A stretch of DNA of 64,000 bases from Antilocapra americana (GCA_007570785.1 ML664175.1:11633441-11697440), one strand, 5' to 3'. Shown: positions 1-11,996, counted from the first letter of the stretch. The notes: generated by a model not told the origin, from the letters alone. Translations and numbers: made by a program.

Positions 1-317
1 CTGCCAACCTCCCAGAATCCTCCTCACAGAAATCCATCTTGGCTGAGTGATGTGCATGCTACCAAGAAGAATCTTGAGTCAGAATGATTGATCAAAGACA
101 ACCTGGAAACTAATCCCATCACCATGAAACCTGAGGCTGTGAGCCACGTGGCAGAGCAGTCCTCCTGGGTTCTCTAACCCTACTGCTCTCCACCCACACA
201 CCCCTTCCCAGTAAAGTCTCTTGCTTTATCAACATGTGTGTCTCTTTGGACAATTCATTTCCAAATGTTAGAAGACCCCACTCTTGGGCTCTGGAAAGGG
301 TGCCCCTTCCTGCAACA
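1..317 (+). mobile_element. 3' part of a class-I-like ERV LTR
   Basis: The segment reads like the R-U5 end of a retroviral LTR. A degenerate poly(A) signal (AGTAAA near 211) is followed by a T/C-rich stretch, and the segment ends in TGCAACA at 311-317, a plausible CA terminus. A MER5-like element starts immediately downstream, which fits insertion into it. The left part lies outside the window, so length and target-site duplication cannot be checked. The family is assigned from its general look only. Confidence 0.5.
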
Positions 318-440
318 CAGCCGCATCAGCATCATCTGGGAGCTCATTAGACGTGCAGACTCTCAGGCCCTACCCCAGATCCAGTGAGTGGGAGTCTCCA
401 TTTTTAAGATCTCCAGGTGACGCACATTCGAGCTGAAGAC
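318..440. repeat. MER5-like hAT DNA transposon fragment
   Basis: The wording CATCAGCATCATCTGGGAGC, then CTCAGGCCCTACCCCAGA and a late CCAGGTGA block, is that of MER5A/B nonautonomous hAT-Charlie elements. The element is old and diverged, and abuts the LTR end on its left. Confidence 0.6.
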
Positions 441-597
441 TTAAGGAGCAAGAAGTTACCATGTGCTACCATGTCATTTCAATCCTGTTTGAAGTCCAGA
501 AAATGAGTAGGGATTGGGGAGACTACTCTGGGAGGGAAGATGATGAGATTGTTAAAGGTTCCTTGGTGCATTGGGTGATACTTCTTTTCTCTCTCTT

Positions 598-668
598 TTT
601 TTTTTTTTCCTTTTTTTTTTTTATTATTATTGTTTTTGCCATACATTGTCATGATATCACCATGGGTT
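598..668 (-). mobile_element. Minimal L1 3'-end insertion (71 bp)
   Basis: A T-rich tract is followed by GCCATACATTGTCATGATAT, which matches the 3' end of the longer antisense L1 at 16079-17430. It is flanked by the perfect 16-bp direct repeat TTCTTTTCTCTCTTTT (582-597 and 669-684). This is an extremely 5'-truncated L1: essentially a poly(A) tail plus about 40 bases of 3' UTR. Confidence 0.8.
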
Positions 669-1016
669 TTCTTTTCTCTCTTTTACTTCATCATGTAAGG
701 AGGTAATTTAGTGTGACAGCTTTTCTAATTTTTTTTTTATATTCACATGAAAACCCCTTTCTCGAGATGTTCAAAGTGATTTTATTTTGAAGCACTCTTT
801 TTATTAAGCTGGGACAATACTTACATGGATGCAGACACAGGGGGTCCTCTAAACCCTGATGAAGTCAAGGGAAATCAGAAAGTGGCATTCACTCATGCCT
901 GCTTCCTCCTTCCTAACAGAACCTGCTCTCTACCCTACTCTGTGCAGCCATGCTTCAGAGTGGTTCATTGCTCCCAGACCCAGAGTATGCACTGCCTGGT
1001 GTACAGAAATGAATCA

Positions 1017-1269
1017 GGGGCTTCCTTGGTGTTCCAGTGGTTAAGAATCCACCTTGCAATGCAGGGGACAAGGGTCTGAGCCCTGGTCGGGGAGCTGAAA
1101 CCCCACATGCTGAGGGGCAGCTAAGCCCAAGTGCCGCACCTGCTGAGCCCACATGCTCCGGATCCCACACGCACTGCAGCTAGAGAAGCCTGCATGCCAC
1201 AACAAAATCCTGCATCCCACAACTAAGACCCTCCGCAGCCAAATCAAAACATAAACACTAAAAAAAAGA
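1017..1269 (+). mobile_element. CHR-type SINE (tRNA-Glu-derived)
   Basis: It starts GGGGCTTCCTTGGTGTTCCA, carries the B-box-like region GAGCCCTGGTCGGGGAGC and ends in an A-rich tail. The flanks are the perfect 10-bp duplication AAATGAATCA (1007-1016 and 1270-1279). CHR SINEs are shared by cetaceans, hippos and ruminants. Confidence 0.85.
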
Positions 1270-1389
1270 AAATGAATCACAGTTCCATTTTTCTTACTAT
1301 AGTGATTGACTTAAAAGTAGTTGTATGAGCATCATCCTAAACAATGGGACAGGAGAAGTGAGAATAAATGTTTCCTCAGTCTTTAAAAG

Positions 1390-2072
1390 AAACATATAGA
1401 CCATCTCACACCCATCTGGATGGCTACTATCCCAAACAAAGGAGGGAGGAAGGGATGTAGAGAAAGACTGGAACCTTTTTGCATTGTTAGTGGGAATGTA
1501 AAACGGTACAATCACTATGTAAAACAGGTTGGCAGTTCCCCAAAAATTAAAAGTAGAATTATCACATGATTTAATAATTCCACTTCTGGGTATATACTTA
1601 AAAAGAACTGACAGCAGACTGTTGAAGAGGTATGTGTACACCCATGTTCACAGCAGCATTATTCAAAATAGCTAAAAGATAGAAGCATCCAACTTCTATC
1701 CACTGGGTGTCCACTGGGCTAATGTGTCCACTGGGCTGATGAATGGAAAAACAGATGAATGGATAAATAAAATGTGGTTTATAAAGACAAGAGAATATTA
1801 TTTAGTCTTAAAAAGGAAGGAAATTCTGACTTATGCTACAACATGGATGAACCTTGAGGGCATTATCAGAAATGAAATAAGCCAGTCATCGAAAGAAATA
1901 GACATATAAGGCACATAGAGTAGTCAGATTCACATGGTTAGATACTAGACGGGTGATTACGAGGAAACGTGAATGTACGTAACAGTGCTGAACTCTGCAC
2001 CTAAAAATGGTCAAAATGGTAAATTTTATGAGATGTGTATTTTATAATTAAAAATAAATTTTTTTTTAAAGA
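1390..2072 (+). mobile_element. Old L1M 3' end (ORF2 C-terminus plus 3' UTR)
   Basis: The order is that of a mammalian-wide L1M copy: GGATGGCTACTATC, the region around GGGAATGTAAAACGG, TTCCACTTCTGGGTATA, GTTCACAGCAGCATTATTC, then AACATGGATGAACC, ending in an A-rich tail. Many substitutions and stops make it a relic. A small local duplication of TGTCCACTGGGCT is present near 1708-1735. Confidence 0.85.
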
Positions 2073-2612
2073 GAGACCATCCCTGGTTCTGCCTCTGCAT
2101 ATTATCATGTCTTTGTGTGGTACCTAGAATAGCTGCCCAAATTTTGGGACTGCCTTCTAAGGAGAGAAAAATAGATGGGAAAAACACAAATCTTTGGTGC
2201 TGCCTTTGAGTCCCTGTGTTAACAGTCCTGGATCTGCCTTTCTCCCCAGGACTTTTCTAATGTGAAATAATAGTTTTTATTACTTGGCTGTTTTGAGTTG
2301 GGTTTCCTGTTTCCTCAAAAGGCATCCTAACAGATACAGGGTTCTAAGTATCTAACAAGAAGCAAGCAGCCAGCATGACTCATGAAGACGTAAAGGCCCA
2401 GCTTTGAAGCTTTAAGCTCTGCCACCACCGTAATGAAACCGGCAGTAGGGGGTTAGAAAGGAAGTCTCTATGCCTACTTGCTCTTGCTGATTGAACTTGT
2501 GATTTTCCAGACATTGCTTTGCAATATGCTTTTATAAATAATTGTTGAATTACTGAAACCCCTTGGATGGCTATCATCACATGGACTACAATACCACAGA
2601 AATGATGCTGAA

Positions 2613-2791
2613 GGGACTTCCCTGGAGGTCCAGTGGCTAAGAATCCAAACTCCCAGGGGGCCAAGGTTCCATCCCTGGTTAGGGAACTAGATCCCACATG
2701 CTGCAATCATGAGTTTGCATGCCCCAACTAAAGATCCCACATGCCACAATTAAGACCTGGTGCAGTCAAATAAATAAAAATTTTTTTTAAA
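2613..2791 (+). mobile_element. CHR-type SINE
   Basis: The GGGACTTCCCTGGAGGTCCA head, CATCCCTGGTTAGGGAACTA B-box region and A/T-rich tail identify the family. The flanking repeats AGAAATGATGCTGA (2599-2612) and AGAAATGATACTAA (2792-2805) form a slightly diverged target-site duplication. Confidence 0.85.
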
Positions 2792-2848
2792 AGAAATGAT
2801 ACTAAAAAAATTTACTCACTAACATGAAAAGCTTCTTACTTGTGCATT

Positions 2849-3115
2849 GCTGCTGCTGCTGCTGCTAAGTCACTTCAGTCGTGTCCAACTCTGTGCAACC
2901 CCAGAGACGGTAGCCCACCAGGCTGGATTCTCCAGGCAAGAACACTGGAGTGGGTTGCCATTTCCTTCTCCAAAGCATGAAAGTGAAAAGCGAAAGTGAA
3001 GTCGCTCAGTCGTGTCCGACTCTTCACAACCCCATGGACTGCAGCCCACCAGGCTCCTCCATCCATGGGATTTTCCAGGCAAGAGTACTGGAGTGGGGTG
3101 CCATTGCCTTCTCCG
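2849..3115 (-). mobile_element. Bov-A2 SINE (dimeric)
   Basis: Two tandem Bov-A monomers are read in antisense; each contains CCAACTCTG/CCGACTCTT, the CCACCAGGCT motif and the GGAGTGGGTTGCCATTTCC-like block. The (CTG)n run at the left is the (AGC)n tail of the element. A perfect 12-bp duplication TACTTGTGCATT lies at 2837-2848 and 3116-3127. Confidence 0.95.
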
Positions 3116-3127
3116 TACTTGTGCATT

Positions 3128-3675
3128 AAGTAGGGGTAAATACTAGTTATGATATGGTGTAATTCAATTTCTTATGTATTAACATATTTTCCTATGTATT
3201 AACTTCAACTAGTTAATAGATAGGCAGGCAATGACAGAGAGATAAATGGATACAAATACACAAATATATGTGGACAAAAAATGAGAGCAAACAAAAATTA
3301 ACACTAATTATATCTTGGAAGTGGAGATTATAGCTATAACTTATTTCCTTCTTTTTTGTTTTGTAGCTTTCTAAATGAAATTATTTCTCTTCAATAAATT
3401 ATTTTATGATTAAAAATGTTGGTCTTTTAAAAAACTGATGTAATACTTTAATTCACTTTACTCATAGACACATGATTTTTCTCAAAGCTGAGTTTATAAT
3501 CTTCTGTGTGTGCAACCTTTTAATGTTAACCATTTAGGACATCTCCATATGTATGATATGAGTCCCAGCCCCTAAAATGCTATCTACCAATCATAATTAA
3601 CAGTGTTGTCAACAGGGTTTATTATTCCAGACTGCATTATTGTACTGTAGTGTTCTTGGGTAGTATTCCAGGGCT
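3128..3675. other. No recognised gene or repeat
   Basis: AT-rich sequence with no family I recognise and no credible coding signal. Confidence 0.4.
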
Positions 3676-3688
3676 GAAGCATAATTTG

Positions 3689-3884
3689 TGAAGTGAAAAT
3701 GTTAAGTCGCTCAGTCGTGTCTGACACTTTGTGACCCCATGGACTGCAGTGTCTGTCCATGGGATTCTCCATTCTACTGGGGTGGGTGGCCATTCTTTCT
3801 CCAGAGGATGTTCCCGACCCAGGGATCAAACCTGGGACTCCTGCATTGCAGGCAGTTTCTTTACCATCTGAGCCATGCAGAGCT
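3689..3884 (-). mobile_element. Bov-tA SINE
   Basis: The copy is antisense. The Bov-A part (GTCGCTCAGTCGTGTCTGAC) precedes the tRNA-like part (CCGACCCAGGGATCAAACCT, GCAGGCAGTTTCTTTACCAT). Diverged duplication: GAAGCATAATTTG (3676-3688) and GGAGCATACTTTG (3885-3897). Confidence 0.9.
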
Positions 3885-3897
3885 GGAGCATACTTTG

Positions 3898-5427
3898 AGC
3901 CTTATCAAACAACCCCGGTTTGCTGTGCTTTTACTTTTTACATCCGCTTTTAATCCTTTCAGCTTTTCCAGTATTCTTCATTATCTGCCAAAGTATGTGC
4001 CTGTTCCACACCTTCTCCTGTCCTCATCTCTGCAGCCTCCAATATACAGAATCCTTGGAAATGAGATGAACTCCCATACGTATCACTGAGAATAAATAAG
4101 AGTAAAGGAAGTAAGTGTTCTTATGAGGGAGGCCTGTGAGCCTTAGTACATGAGCTTCCTTGTCATCGCAGCTGCACAAAGCCTTTTCTGGCTTGACTCC
4201 TGGTTCCTGAGTGTATTCTAAACTCGTGAAGAAAATGGAGAGTGGAGTTCTGCACAAGCGAAGTGGGAGGGTCTCTGATAATAAATGGCTACTCCATTAA
4301 GAAATAGCATGACTGAGTTTCTGGACATCTCGATCCAAAAGAAGGAAGCTGCAGATGGCAAGAACAGAAGCAACTGGGGTCCCTTCTACCCCCACCAAAG
4401 TGAGGTTATTTAGGTTCACCACCTGGTTATTAGATTCGCCAGATGGCAAGCTTGAGTAACCACTCAGAAAGAGAGTAACTAGCCAATCCATTACCCCAGC
4501 ACAGTCAATACCGTTAATTTAACATGAGATGCACATACTACTACATAATATGGGTAATGAGGCATCCCGGAGCCATCATAAAGGCAGCCATCTGGGCTCG
4601 TGGGGGACAGCCTTTTGCCCAGTGTCCATGGGAGAAACCCAACTGAGCTGTGTACAGCAGGGATGACAGTGAAACACGGGGGCGGGGGAGATTGGGTGGG
4701 GGGCAGGCAGCAGGGTGTGTGCCCACACAAGCCGCTGTCCACAGTGTTACAATACGTCGCTTGTCATCTCAGTTGTTGCCACCTTGTGCCCAACCTCACC
4801 TAGTTCTCAGGTTCTCTTTTGTTGTTATTTTCAATTTTGATGAAAAAGTAATGATATTTTTACACCAACCCTGGAAAAATAGAACTGTGACTGACTAGAG
4901 GTGGTTTTGAACACTTCAACAGTTCTAGTCCATTTCTGACAGTTACAAAAATGACTTTCCTTTAGGAAATGGCATGTGTGTATGAGTGGGTAGGGGATGG
5001 GTAGAGAGGGTTCACACACTCTAGCTCGCCTCTAGACTTGTGATGGAAAAGCTCCAAGTGGTCCCACTGGGGCCGACGCCCATAGGACCTGGGCACCCCA
5101 GAGGGTAAGGCCAGAGGGAAAAGAAGGTGAACCAAGCCACGCTTGAGTTGGGCACGGAGCATGGGGGCAAGAGCATTTCCTGCCACAGCTCCTTCTCATT
5201 ACCCCATAGTACCCAGCACAGCGCCACCCAAATTTGTCATGTTTGTGTTTGTGGAAGTCAATACACTTATTCAGAAAATATTTACTAGATGTAGGGCACT
5301 AGGGGAAACAAGGCAAAGGGCACATGAGATTTCTTTGTATTATTTCTTAAAATTGCACACGGATCTATAGTTATCTCAAAATAAAAGTTTTAATTAAAAG
5401 TTAAATTCAGAAAACTTGAATCTGTCT
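3898..5427. other. Mostly unique DNA, no gene seen
   Basis: No open frame here shows family resemblance, codon structure or splice-flanked exon character. A weak L2-like phrase (TTCAGAAAATATTTACTAGA) is near 5271. The GC-richer part around 4560-4760 has no CpG cluster. Confidence 0.4.
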
Positions 5428-5443
5428 AAAAAGAGAGTGGCTA

Positions 5444-5692
5444 GGGACTTCCCTGGTGGTCCGGTGGCTAAGACTCTTGCCACTGATGCACGGAGCCTAG
5501 GTTCAATCCCTGGTCAGGGAACTCAATCCCAAATGCCACAACTAACAGTTCACATGGTGCAACTAAAGATCTGGCTGCAACAAAAACGGAAGATTCCATA
5601 TGCCACAACTAGGACCCAGCAAGGTCAAATAAACATTAAAAAAAAAAAAAACCCTATACCTCAATTTAAAAATTTTTAACAAAATAATAAAT
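5444..5692 (+). mobile_element. CHR-type SINE
   Basis: The head GGGACTTCCCTGGTGGTCCG, B-box-like TTCAATCCCTGGTCAGGGAA, repeated CCACAACTA motifs and a long A tail identify it. The 16-bp flanks AAAAAGAGAGTGGCTA (5428-5443) and AAAAAGAGAGTAGCTA (5693-5708) differ at one base. Confidence 0.9.
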
Positions 5693-5708
5693 AAAAAGAG
5701 AGTAGCTA

Positions 5709-6846
5709 ATAAGAAACAAATGAGGAGATCCAGAAATATTGTTTTTAAAGGGAGAAGGAGAGAGAGAGACAGTGAGAGACAAACATTCGATGGACATCAT
5801 GTGGCAAAGTGCATAAGCATGTGCAAACACTGGGGGCACAGAGCCCCTGTTCCTCCAAGCCCCAAGCAGCCGTTCATCAGGCACCTTCTAGGTTTTCTCC
5901 CAACTCTAAGAATGTAAGAGATGTTGACCTATTTTCAAACCAATTTGCCTCACTGCTCACTTTTCCCCAAAATGACCTGTGCCTGTAGATTAAGACCATC
6001 TGTCTGTAACCCAATTCCTCAGAAGCTGAATACATTTCATGACTGAACTTCCAAGCCGCCCATTGATGTGAGGATGCCTTGTGACATCCAGCAAGGAGCT
6101 GTCACCATTCCTGCTGCCGCCTAAGGCATGTCCCCGTCAAGGCCACACCCATCACTCTCACCATGGCCTCCGGGGAGGAGAAGTGACAAATTTAGAAGTG
6201 ACAATGGAGAGCCTAGGAAACACCTAGCTCCTGTTTTACATCAAGCACACAGAATAAACCAAAGATCACAATGTGCACCATGTTTTTATAATACTGTCTA
6301 TACTCTGATCATGTTTGCTTTAGATCATCAAAAATGGACAGTAACCCAGTGAGGCCAGAAAGGCCAGGGTCTCCCTTGACAGGCACACGAGGTTCCTGGT
6401 TCACAGAAGCAGTAAGAGATGGAGTGGCCATCTTCTGACCCTGGTGTCCATTCTTCACTCTCAGCCCCGCTGCTTCCAGCTTGCGGTTTTGCTCCTCAAG
6501 ATCAACGTGATCTTCTTTACTCCCCTCATCCTGGCTGCACAATCCTGTCACTGACCCATCCTCTCCCCCTTCCCCACAGACATCCTGTATCATCACTGCT
6601 ACACCATCTGTGTCTTGGTACGTAAATATTATGCTCAACTTCTCTCTGTCACTTGTTAAGTCATCTAGACTTCAGAGTCTCTAGACTCTGCAGAGAATCT
6701 TCTCTGCTGCCTTACTCCAATATAGTTCCTTTGGGAGAGCAACCTGAAAGAAGTCTTTCTCAGATGCCAGCCTCTGCCCTCAGCATTGTTTCTGTGTGTT
6801 TCATATGCAGTGTAGCACAGAGCACAGCAAAGCAAAAGCATGGTGG
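5709..6846. other. No recognised gene or repeat
   Basis: A short GAGAGAGAGAGACAG purine run lies near 5758-5771. Otherwise this is low-copy DNA; the open frames within it are short and show no family features. Confidence 0.4.
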
Positions 6847-6854
6847 CAGAGAAT

Positions 6855-6999
6855 GAGATGGTTCGATAGCATTACCGACTCAATGGACATGAATTTGAGC
6901 AAACTCTGGGAGACAACAAAGGACAGGAAAGCCTGGCATGCTGCAGTCCATGGGGTTGCCAAGGGTCAGACACGACTTAGTGACTGAACAGCAACGTGT
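6855..6999 (+). mobile_element. Short 5'-truncated BovB 3' end / Bov-A-like copy
   Basis: The tail block GATGGTTCGATAGCATTACC, ACTCAATGGACATGA, CATGCTGCAGTCCATGGGGT and the CACGACTTAGTGACTGAAC terminus are the BovB 3' end, which Bov SINEs share. CAGAGAAT at 6847-6854 and 7000-7007 is a likely target-site duplication. The shared 3' sequence makes LINE versus SINE uncertain; the upstream block favours BovB. Confidence 0.75.
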
Positions 7000-7007
7000 C
7001 AGAGAAT

Positions 7008-7645
7008 CAGCAGGAGGCCATGGTCCCAGGAGTCCATCTCAGGGAGGCCAAGGATCAATGAGATCCACAAGTGGATGCATGAAAATGAACTATGGATGAG
7101 GACCTGGAAAAGTGGCTGATGTTACAGTGGGCCTGCTTAGAGGAAACAAATAGGCTCCTGGTTTGTCTGGCATAAGGACAGGTGTAACTGTCTTCTTTGG
7201 CTCCACAATGTCTTAAAGGCACCAGCTGTCACCTGGCGGATGACTGATTCAGCAGCCTGGGAGTTCACAGGGGGCCGGCCTGCCTTGGACGCAGCTCCGT
7301 TGATTAGAGCCAAAGCATCTCACATAACAGTAATAGGTTAAAGCCAACAGATGTCTTTACACCCTAAATCACAGAGAAAGTCAGAAAGGGAGAGGAATAA
7401 TTGACAGCATCCCTGATCAAAACAGACACCTCGTCACAGCATATTTAGTGGAAAATACATAGAAAACAAAAGCTGAATTCTCCATCCAGGCTGCAGTACC
7501 TAATACATCAATGCTAAGAAGAAAACATTTAGTAAAATCTTCCTTTAAGCTTCCCCTGGACTAGGTGCTATTAGGAGCAATTAAACAGCAGTGCAACCCC
7601 CAAGTTCATAGTCCAGCGCAAACAACCCTGATGTGGACAAACAGG
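7008..7645. other. No recognised gene or repeat
   Basis: Low-copy sequence without coding character. No known family recognised. Confidence 0.35.
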
Positions 7646-7649
7646 CACA

Positions 7650-7950
7650 GCATATCTACCCAACAAATATTTATTGAGCATACATATCAGTACTACGTGC
7701 CAGGCACCAAGTGAGGCTTTGACAGTATACCAGAGCTTGCTTTTAAATTTCTGAAACAAGTTCACAGACATAATCAAATCTGATCTTCATAAAACCAAGT
7801 GACATAGGCATTATTATCCTCACTTTGAAGATGAGTAAACTAAGGTTTGCCAAGATTAGATGAATGGTCCAAATCCATATGACTAATGCCACTGGTGAAG
7901 TGCCACTTTTCTGCACTGTACCCTTTCCTATCTGAGCCAAAAGCCTGATC
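7650..7950 (-). repeat. L2 tail and MIR fragments
   Basis: CCAACAAATATTTATTGAGC followed by ACTACGTGCCAGGCACCA is the antisense L2 3' end. Further right, TTATTATCCTCACTTTGAAG and GATGAGTAAACTAAGGTTTG match antisense MIR. Both are ancient and diverged, and their exact boundary is uncertain. Confidence 0.6.
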
Positions 7951-8529
7951 CTCGACCTCTACATGCACTGTACCTCAGAGGTCTCTTCACTCTGTCTACC
8001 ACACTTTTTAGAGTAGGAAGCATATGTAACGATGTGCTCAGCTGCAAGCAATGGAAAACCAAAATAAGAGTGACTTATTCAATAAAAGAAATTTATCTTA
8101 TATAACCACAAATCTGAAAGTACACAATTCCAGAGTTGACACCTTAGCTCAAAACTGTCACAAAATAAATGAACAAAATTGCATGGAAAGAATCAAGATC
8201 TTTCCTTCTTTCCATTCTACCGTCCTTGAGCTTCTCACCTGATGGCTACAAACTGGCTGCTACAGCTCTGACCTCATACTCTCACAGGGCCATGTCTGAA
8301 GGCACAGCCAGGTCACATGGCTATCCAGAAGGACGGGTGGGGGAAGGGAAGAATCTGGTATTTGTGACTTTCATGGGGGTACCAGGGAGGTGTGGGCACA
8401 AAGACAAGAGCTGGGAGTGGCTATTGAATACTCACCAGTCTCTGCCACAGGTCACTTCATGATTTCTAATTAGGGTCAGAGCTGAAAGCTACTTCCTCCT
8501 GAGCAGACATGTGAATTTCTTGATACTGT

Positions 8530-8985
8530 TGGTTGCTTCATTAGTTTTCTATTGCTCCATTATAAATAACCATGGGCTTAGAGTTTAAAACAATACCCAT
8601 TTATTGTCTAACAGCTCTATAAGTCAGAAGTCTGGGAAGTCTTGAGAGTGTTCTCTGCTTAGGAACTTGGCTAAAATCAAGGTGTTACCTGGGCTGAGCT
8701 CTCATCTAGAGTTAGTGGGAAGAATTCACTTCCAATGTATTCAGATTGTTGGCAGAATTCAGGTCCTTGCAGCTGTAGGATTGTCTCCATGGCCTTGCTG
8801 GCTGTCCACCAGGGATTGCTCTCAACTCCAAAGGCAGCTCTCCAACCTTACACATGGCCCTCTCTACCTCCAATACCAGTAACAGTGCACTGAATCCTTC
8901 TCATGCGTCCAGTCTCTCCCACGCTTCCTTCTACCAGCTGCTGAAGATAATTCTGTACTTTTAAAGGGCTCCTACGTTAGATTAG
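8530..8985 (-). repeat. ERVL-MaLR (MLT1-like) LTR relic
   Basis: The order is that of an antisense MLT1-type LTR: TTTTCTATTGCTCCATTATA, then TTTATTGTCTAACAGCTC, TAAGTCAGAAGTCTGGG and GGCTAAAATCAAGGTGTTAC. It is old and gapped. The 8010-8500 stretch to its left (AAGCAATGGAAAACC, GGTCACATGGC) may be another old interspersed repeat that I cannot name. Confidence 0.5.
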
Positions 8986-9208
8986 GCCCATCCGGGTGAT
9001 CTGCCTTTTGTCATGATCACTGGAGAAACACCAGAGGGTGAAGATCATGGGAGCCATCTCAAAATTCTGCCTAGCTTGGTCACCACTGAAAAAACAAAAG
9101 TCAGGATTTATTCTTGGGATTTGGGGTAGGTTTATCCTTCCCTGAATCATGATAAAGGCAAAAACACTCCCAATCAAAACTGGGGCTCTACGGGCCAAAA
9201 AGAAAACA

Positions 9209-9395
9209 GGGACTTTTCTGGTGGTCCAGTAGCTAAGACTCAGTGCCCCCAATGCACTTCAATGGTGTACAGGTTCAATTCCTGGTCAGGGAACTAGATC
9301 TCACATGGTACAACTAAGAGTTCACATCCCACAACTAAAGACCTGAGCTGTCATAATAACTAAGACCCAGTGGAGCCAAAGAAATAAATAAACAA
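9209..9395 (+). mobile_element. CHR-type SINE
   Basis: It has the family head GGGACTTTTCTGGTGGTCCA, TTCAATTCCTGGTCAGGGAA in the tRNA-like region and a TAAGACCCAGTGGAGCC end. No clean duplication was found, so ends are approximate. Confidence 0.8.
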
Positions 9396-9419
9396 ATATT
9401 TCTTACAAAATGAAAGAAG

Positions 9420-11465
9420 AGAATGGTTGCTGGGTTTACAACCAAGAGTGTCTGATTTGATTAACTTTTTCTCTGTGAAACTGAGATATCCTGATTCAGT
9501 TACATAGTGGAATACTATCTCGCTGATGGGCATTTCTTTTTCTTTTTATGAGAACATGGTGTGTAAGAACCATTGACCAGGACGACGATTCCTGTTTTAA
9601 TTTCTCCTTCCTCTCCAATGCTCACAACCTCCCACCACCTGCTCCTCAGCCAGCACTGTGCCCCCAACATGTACTCATGAAGAATGCTGACCAACAGAGA
9701 GTTTGATAGAGTTTCTTATGATAAAAGGACTGTGGCTGGATGTCTCTCATGTCTCTTTTTAACTGGTTTGTTTCTATTAGGAAAAAGAGAAAGACAAGGG
9801 TTGATGGAACGAGGAGGCCCAGCTCTCAGAATTCACATAGAGCAGGTTCCAACACTGCCTGTGGTATTTGTAATGAGCCTTTGAAGACCTTTCTGTGTCC
9901 TTCTAAAGAGAAATTGCTTGCCTTCTCTTCAACAGAAATGCTTCATTACAAGTTTTTTCAATGCACTGTTTTCTGTTTCACTGCCTTAAATCCAACTCAG
10001 GCTGCCTATGTTTATTTCAATTCGTTTTCTCTGTTTGACGACATCTATTTGGATTTAATTTTTTTCCTCCACCAAAAAGCGTAAAACCCCAAGTCAGATG
10101 TCTCCACAGAGAGCTTATATACACAAACACAAGGAGATCATTAAGAACTGCCAATTATCAACTAGGAACAGCTCAATGCCTTACAAAATGCTTTACTTTC
10201 ATAGAGGCTTGTGTTTACCTTTTAAGTGCTTTCAAGCCCATTCTCTTGAAGTACCTTGCCTTACTAAGGGCCTTGCTCGTCTGTTTTCATCACCTCCTTC
10301 ATTCAGAAGAACCATCAATCAGTTTCTGAAACAAGGCAGCTTCTTTGTAGAATCAAAAGCCACCACATCACAGCTGGTGGCAAAAGAATGCAATGGGCAT
10401 TGTTGCTTGTACACAGGCCTTCATCTCTTTGAGAAGTACCTCTGTTTGAAATGAATGAGGCAGACAAGAGTAATGGCTTCAAAAGCAACTATGCTCTTCT
10501 GGGGTTTTCTTGTTGAAGGTTCTGTATAGCACTATTACTAGGAAGAAACAAAACTAAAAGGCAAATCTAAGGAAGCTACAGGTTTCCTACACAAGAGACA
10601 CTCACCTGGCCTCAGCCAGGACATTTGCCTTTACTTTGTAGATGTCAGTTTGAAAGGTTAACATGAAAGAGGCTCTTTATTTTTCCTAGTGATTTGGCAT
10701 AAAAATGACATGAACTTCCCTTACCAGGAGCCTAGCCTAGAAATATAATAGGTTCCTGTCTTTACTGGTGCCTCGTAAGGGTGTCACTGCTGATAGGAAT
10801 AGAGCAGCCATCACTAGCATTGCTATGGTGATGACTTTTGGACCAGGGGACTGGCTGATCCTCGGCCCAACTCTTCCATCTAGCTAACATCAATTCTATA
10901 GCAGGAGATTTCCTTATCCCCTGATTCATTTTATATTTGGCTGGGATATTAGAAAGCACTAGTTTTCTGTAATACTTCATGACCCTTATGTAGGTTCTTA
11001 ATGATCCTGATATTAATTAGGGCATAAAGTATTAAGCTAGTGGAAAACTTGAAACAATGCTCAGAGCTTATATAGACGATCATCCTGATAACTGGCTTGA
11101 GGATCATCCCTTTCATTTTCTGTCTGCAGAGGGTTTGCAATGACTGCTTAAAAGTTTAGCACAAATACATGGCCCATGACCAGGAAGGGAAAAGAACAGT
11201 AAAACATGTATTGGATGTGTAATTTCAATCATGAGCTCACCTTATTTTTCCCACCTTGTGTCTTGATTTTTTTTGAACAAAGCTAAATATAAAGGAAATA
11301 TAAATGTATTCTCCAGAAATCCATTGGATTTCTTGCTATTAGGATGGGAGAAAAAAGAACAAAGGTTTTTCTGGCCAGGAAGAGGAAATTGCCAATGCAA
11401 AGCACCTAGAACATATTCTGTGTAAAAATCAAATGGAATAATTTAAACGTATATTTTCTGTTGAA
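9420..11465. other. Two kilobases of mostly low-copy DNA
   Basis: No coding region, SINE or LINE recognised. Frames near 9740-10454 read through by chance: no domain, no repeated codon pattern and no neighbouring splice signals that I would defend. Confidence 0.4.
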
Positions 11466-11485
11466 GGAAAAATATATGTACATAT

Positions 11486-11575
11486 GCACACATACTAAAA
11501 TTGGAATGATACAAAGAAGATTAGCATGGCTCCTGCTAAGGATGATATGCAGATTTGTGAAGCATTCATATTTTT
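11486..11575 (+). pseudogene. 5'-truncated U6 snRNA retropseudogene
   Basis: The segment aligns with U6 snRNA from about nucleotide 16 to its 3' end: GCACACATACTAAAATTGGA, GATTAGCATGGCTCCTGC, then AAGCATTCATATTTTT. The first 15 or so nucleotides are missing, several substitutions are present, and the usual CGCAAGGAT region is altered to TAAGGAT. A functional U6 gene would need an intact 5' end and an upstream PSE and TATA box, neither of which is seen. The 3' side runs directly into an L1 3' end, as in known U6-L1 chimeric retropseudogenes. Confidence 0.88.
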
Positions 11576-11743
11576 AGATGTTGGTCAAAGGGTAGAAACT
11601 CCTGGCTAAAGGATAAATAAGGTCTGGGGATCTAATGTACAGCATGGTGACTATATTGAAAGTTTTTAAGAAAGTAGATCTTAATGTTATCACCACACAA
11701 GGAAAACATATATATCATAATTATGTCAAGAGATGAAGGTGTT

Positions 11744-11960
11744 GGGGCTTCCCAGGTGGCATAGTGGTAAAGACTCTGCCTGCCAATGAAAGAGACGCAG
11801 GTTCAATCCCTGGGTCAGGAAAATCAGATCCCCTTGGAGAAGGAAATGGCAACCCACTCCAGTTTTCCTGCCTGGAAAATCCATGGACAGGGGAGCCTGG
11901 TGGGCTACAGTCCACTGGGTGGGAAGAGTTGGACACAACTAAACAACTGAGCACACACAC
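11744..11960 (+). mobile_element. Bov-tA SINE
   Basis: A complete tRNA-like head (GGGGCTTCCCAGGTGGCATA, GGTTCAATCCCTGGGTCAGG) is followed by the Bov-A body (GGAGAAGGAAATGGCAACCC, GAGCCTGGTGGGCTACAGTC) and a GAGCACACACAC end. It is inserted in the L1 relic. Confidence 0.92.
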
Positions 11961-11996
11961 ATGGAGACTAAGCTTGTGGTTGTCATTGTTCTGCAG

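Noticed and set aside
2220..2345. Possible MaLR or L1 tail ending CATCCTAACAGATACAG
   Set aside because: Only the last 40 or so bases look familiar, too little to name a family.
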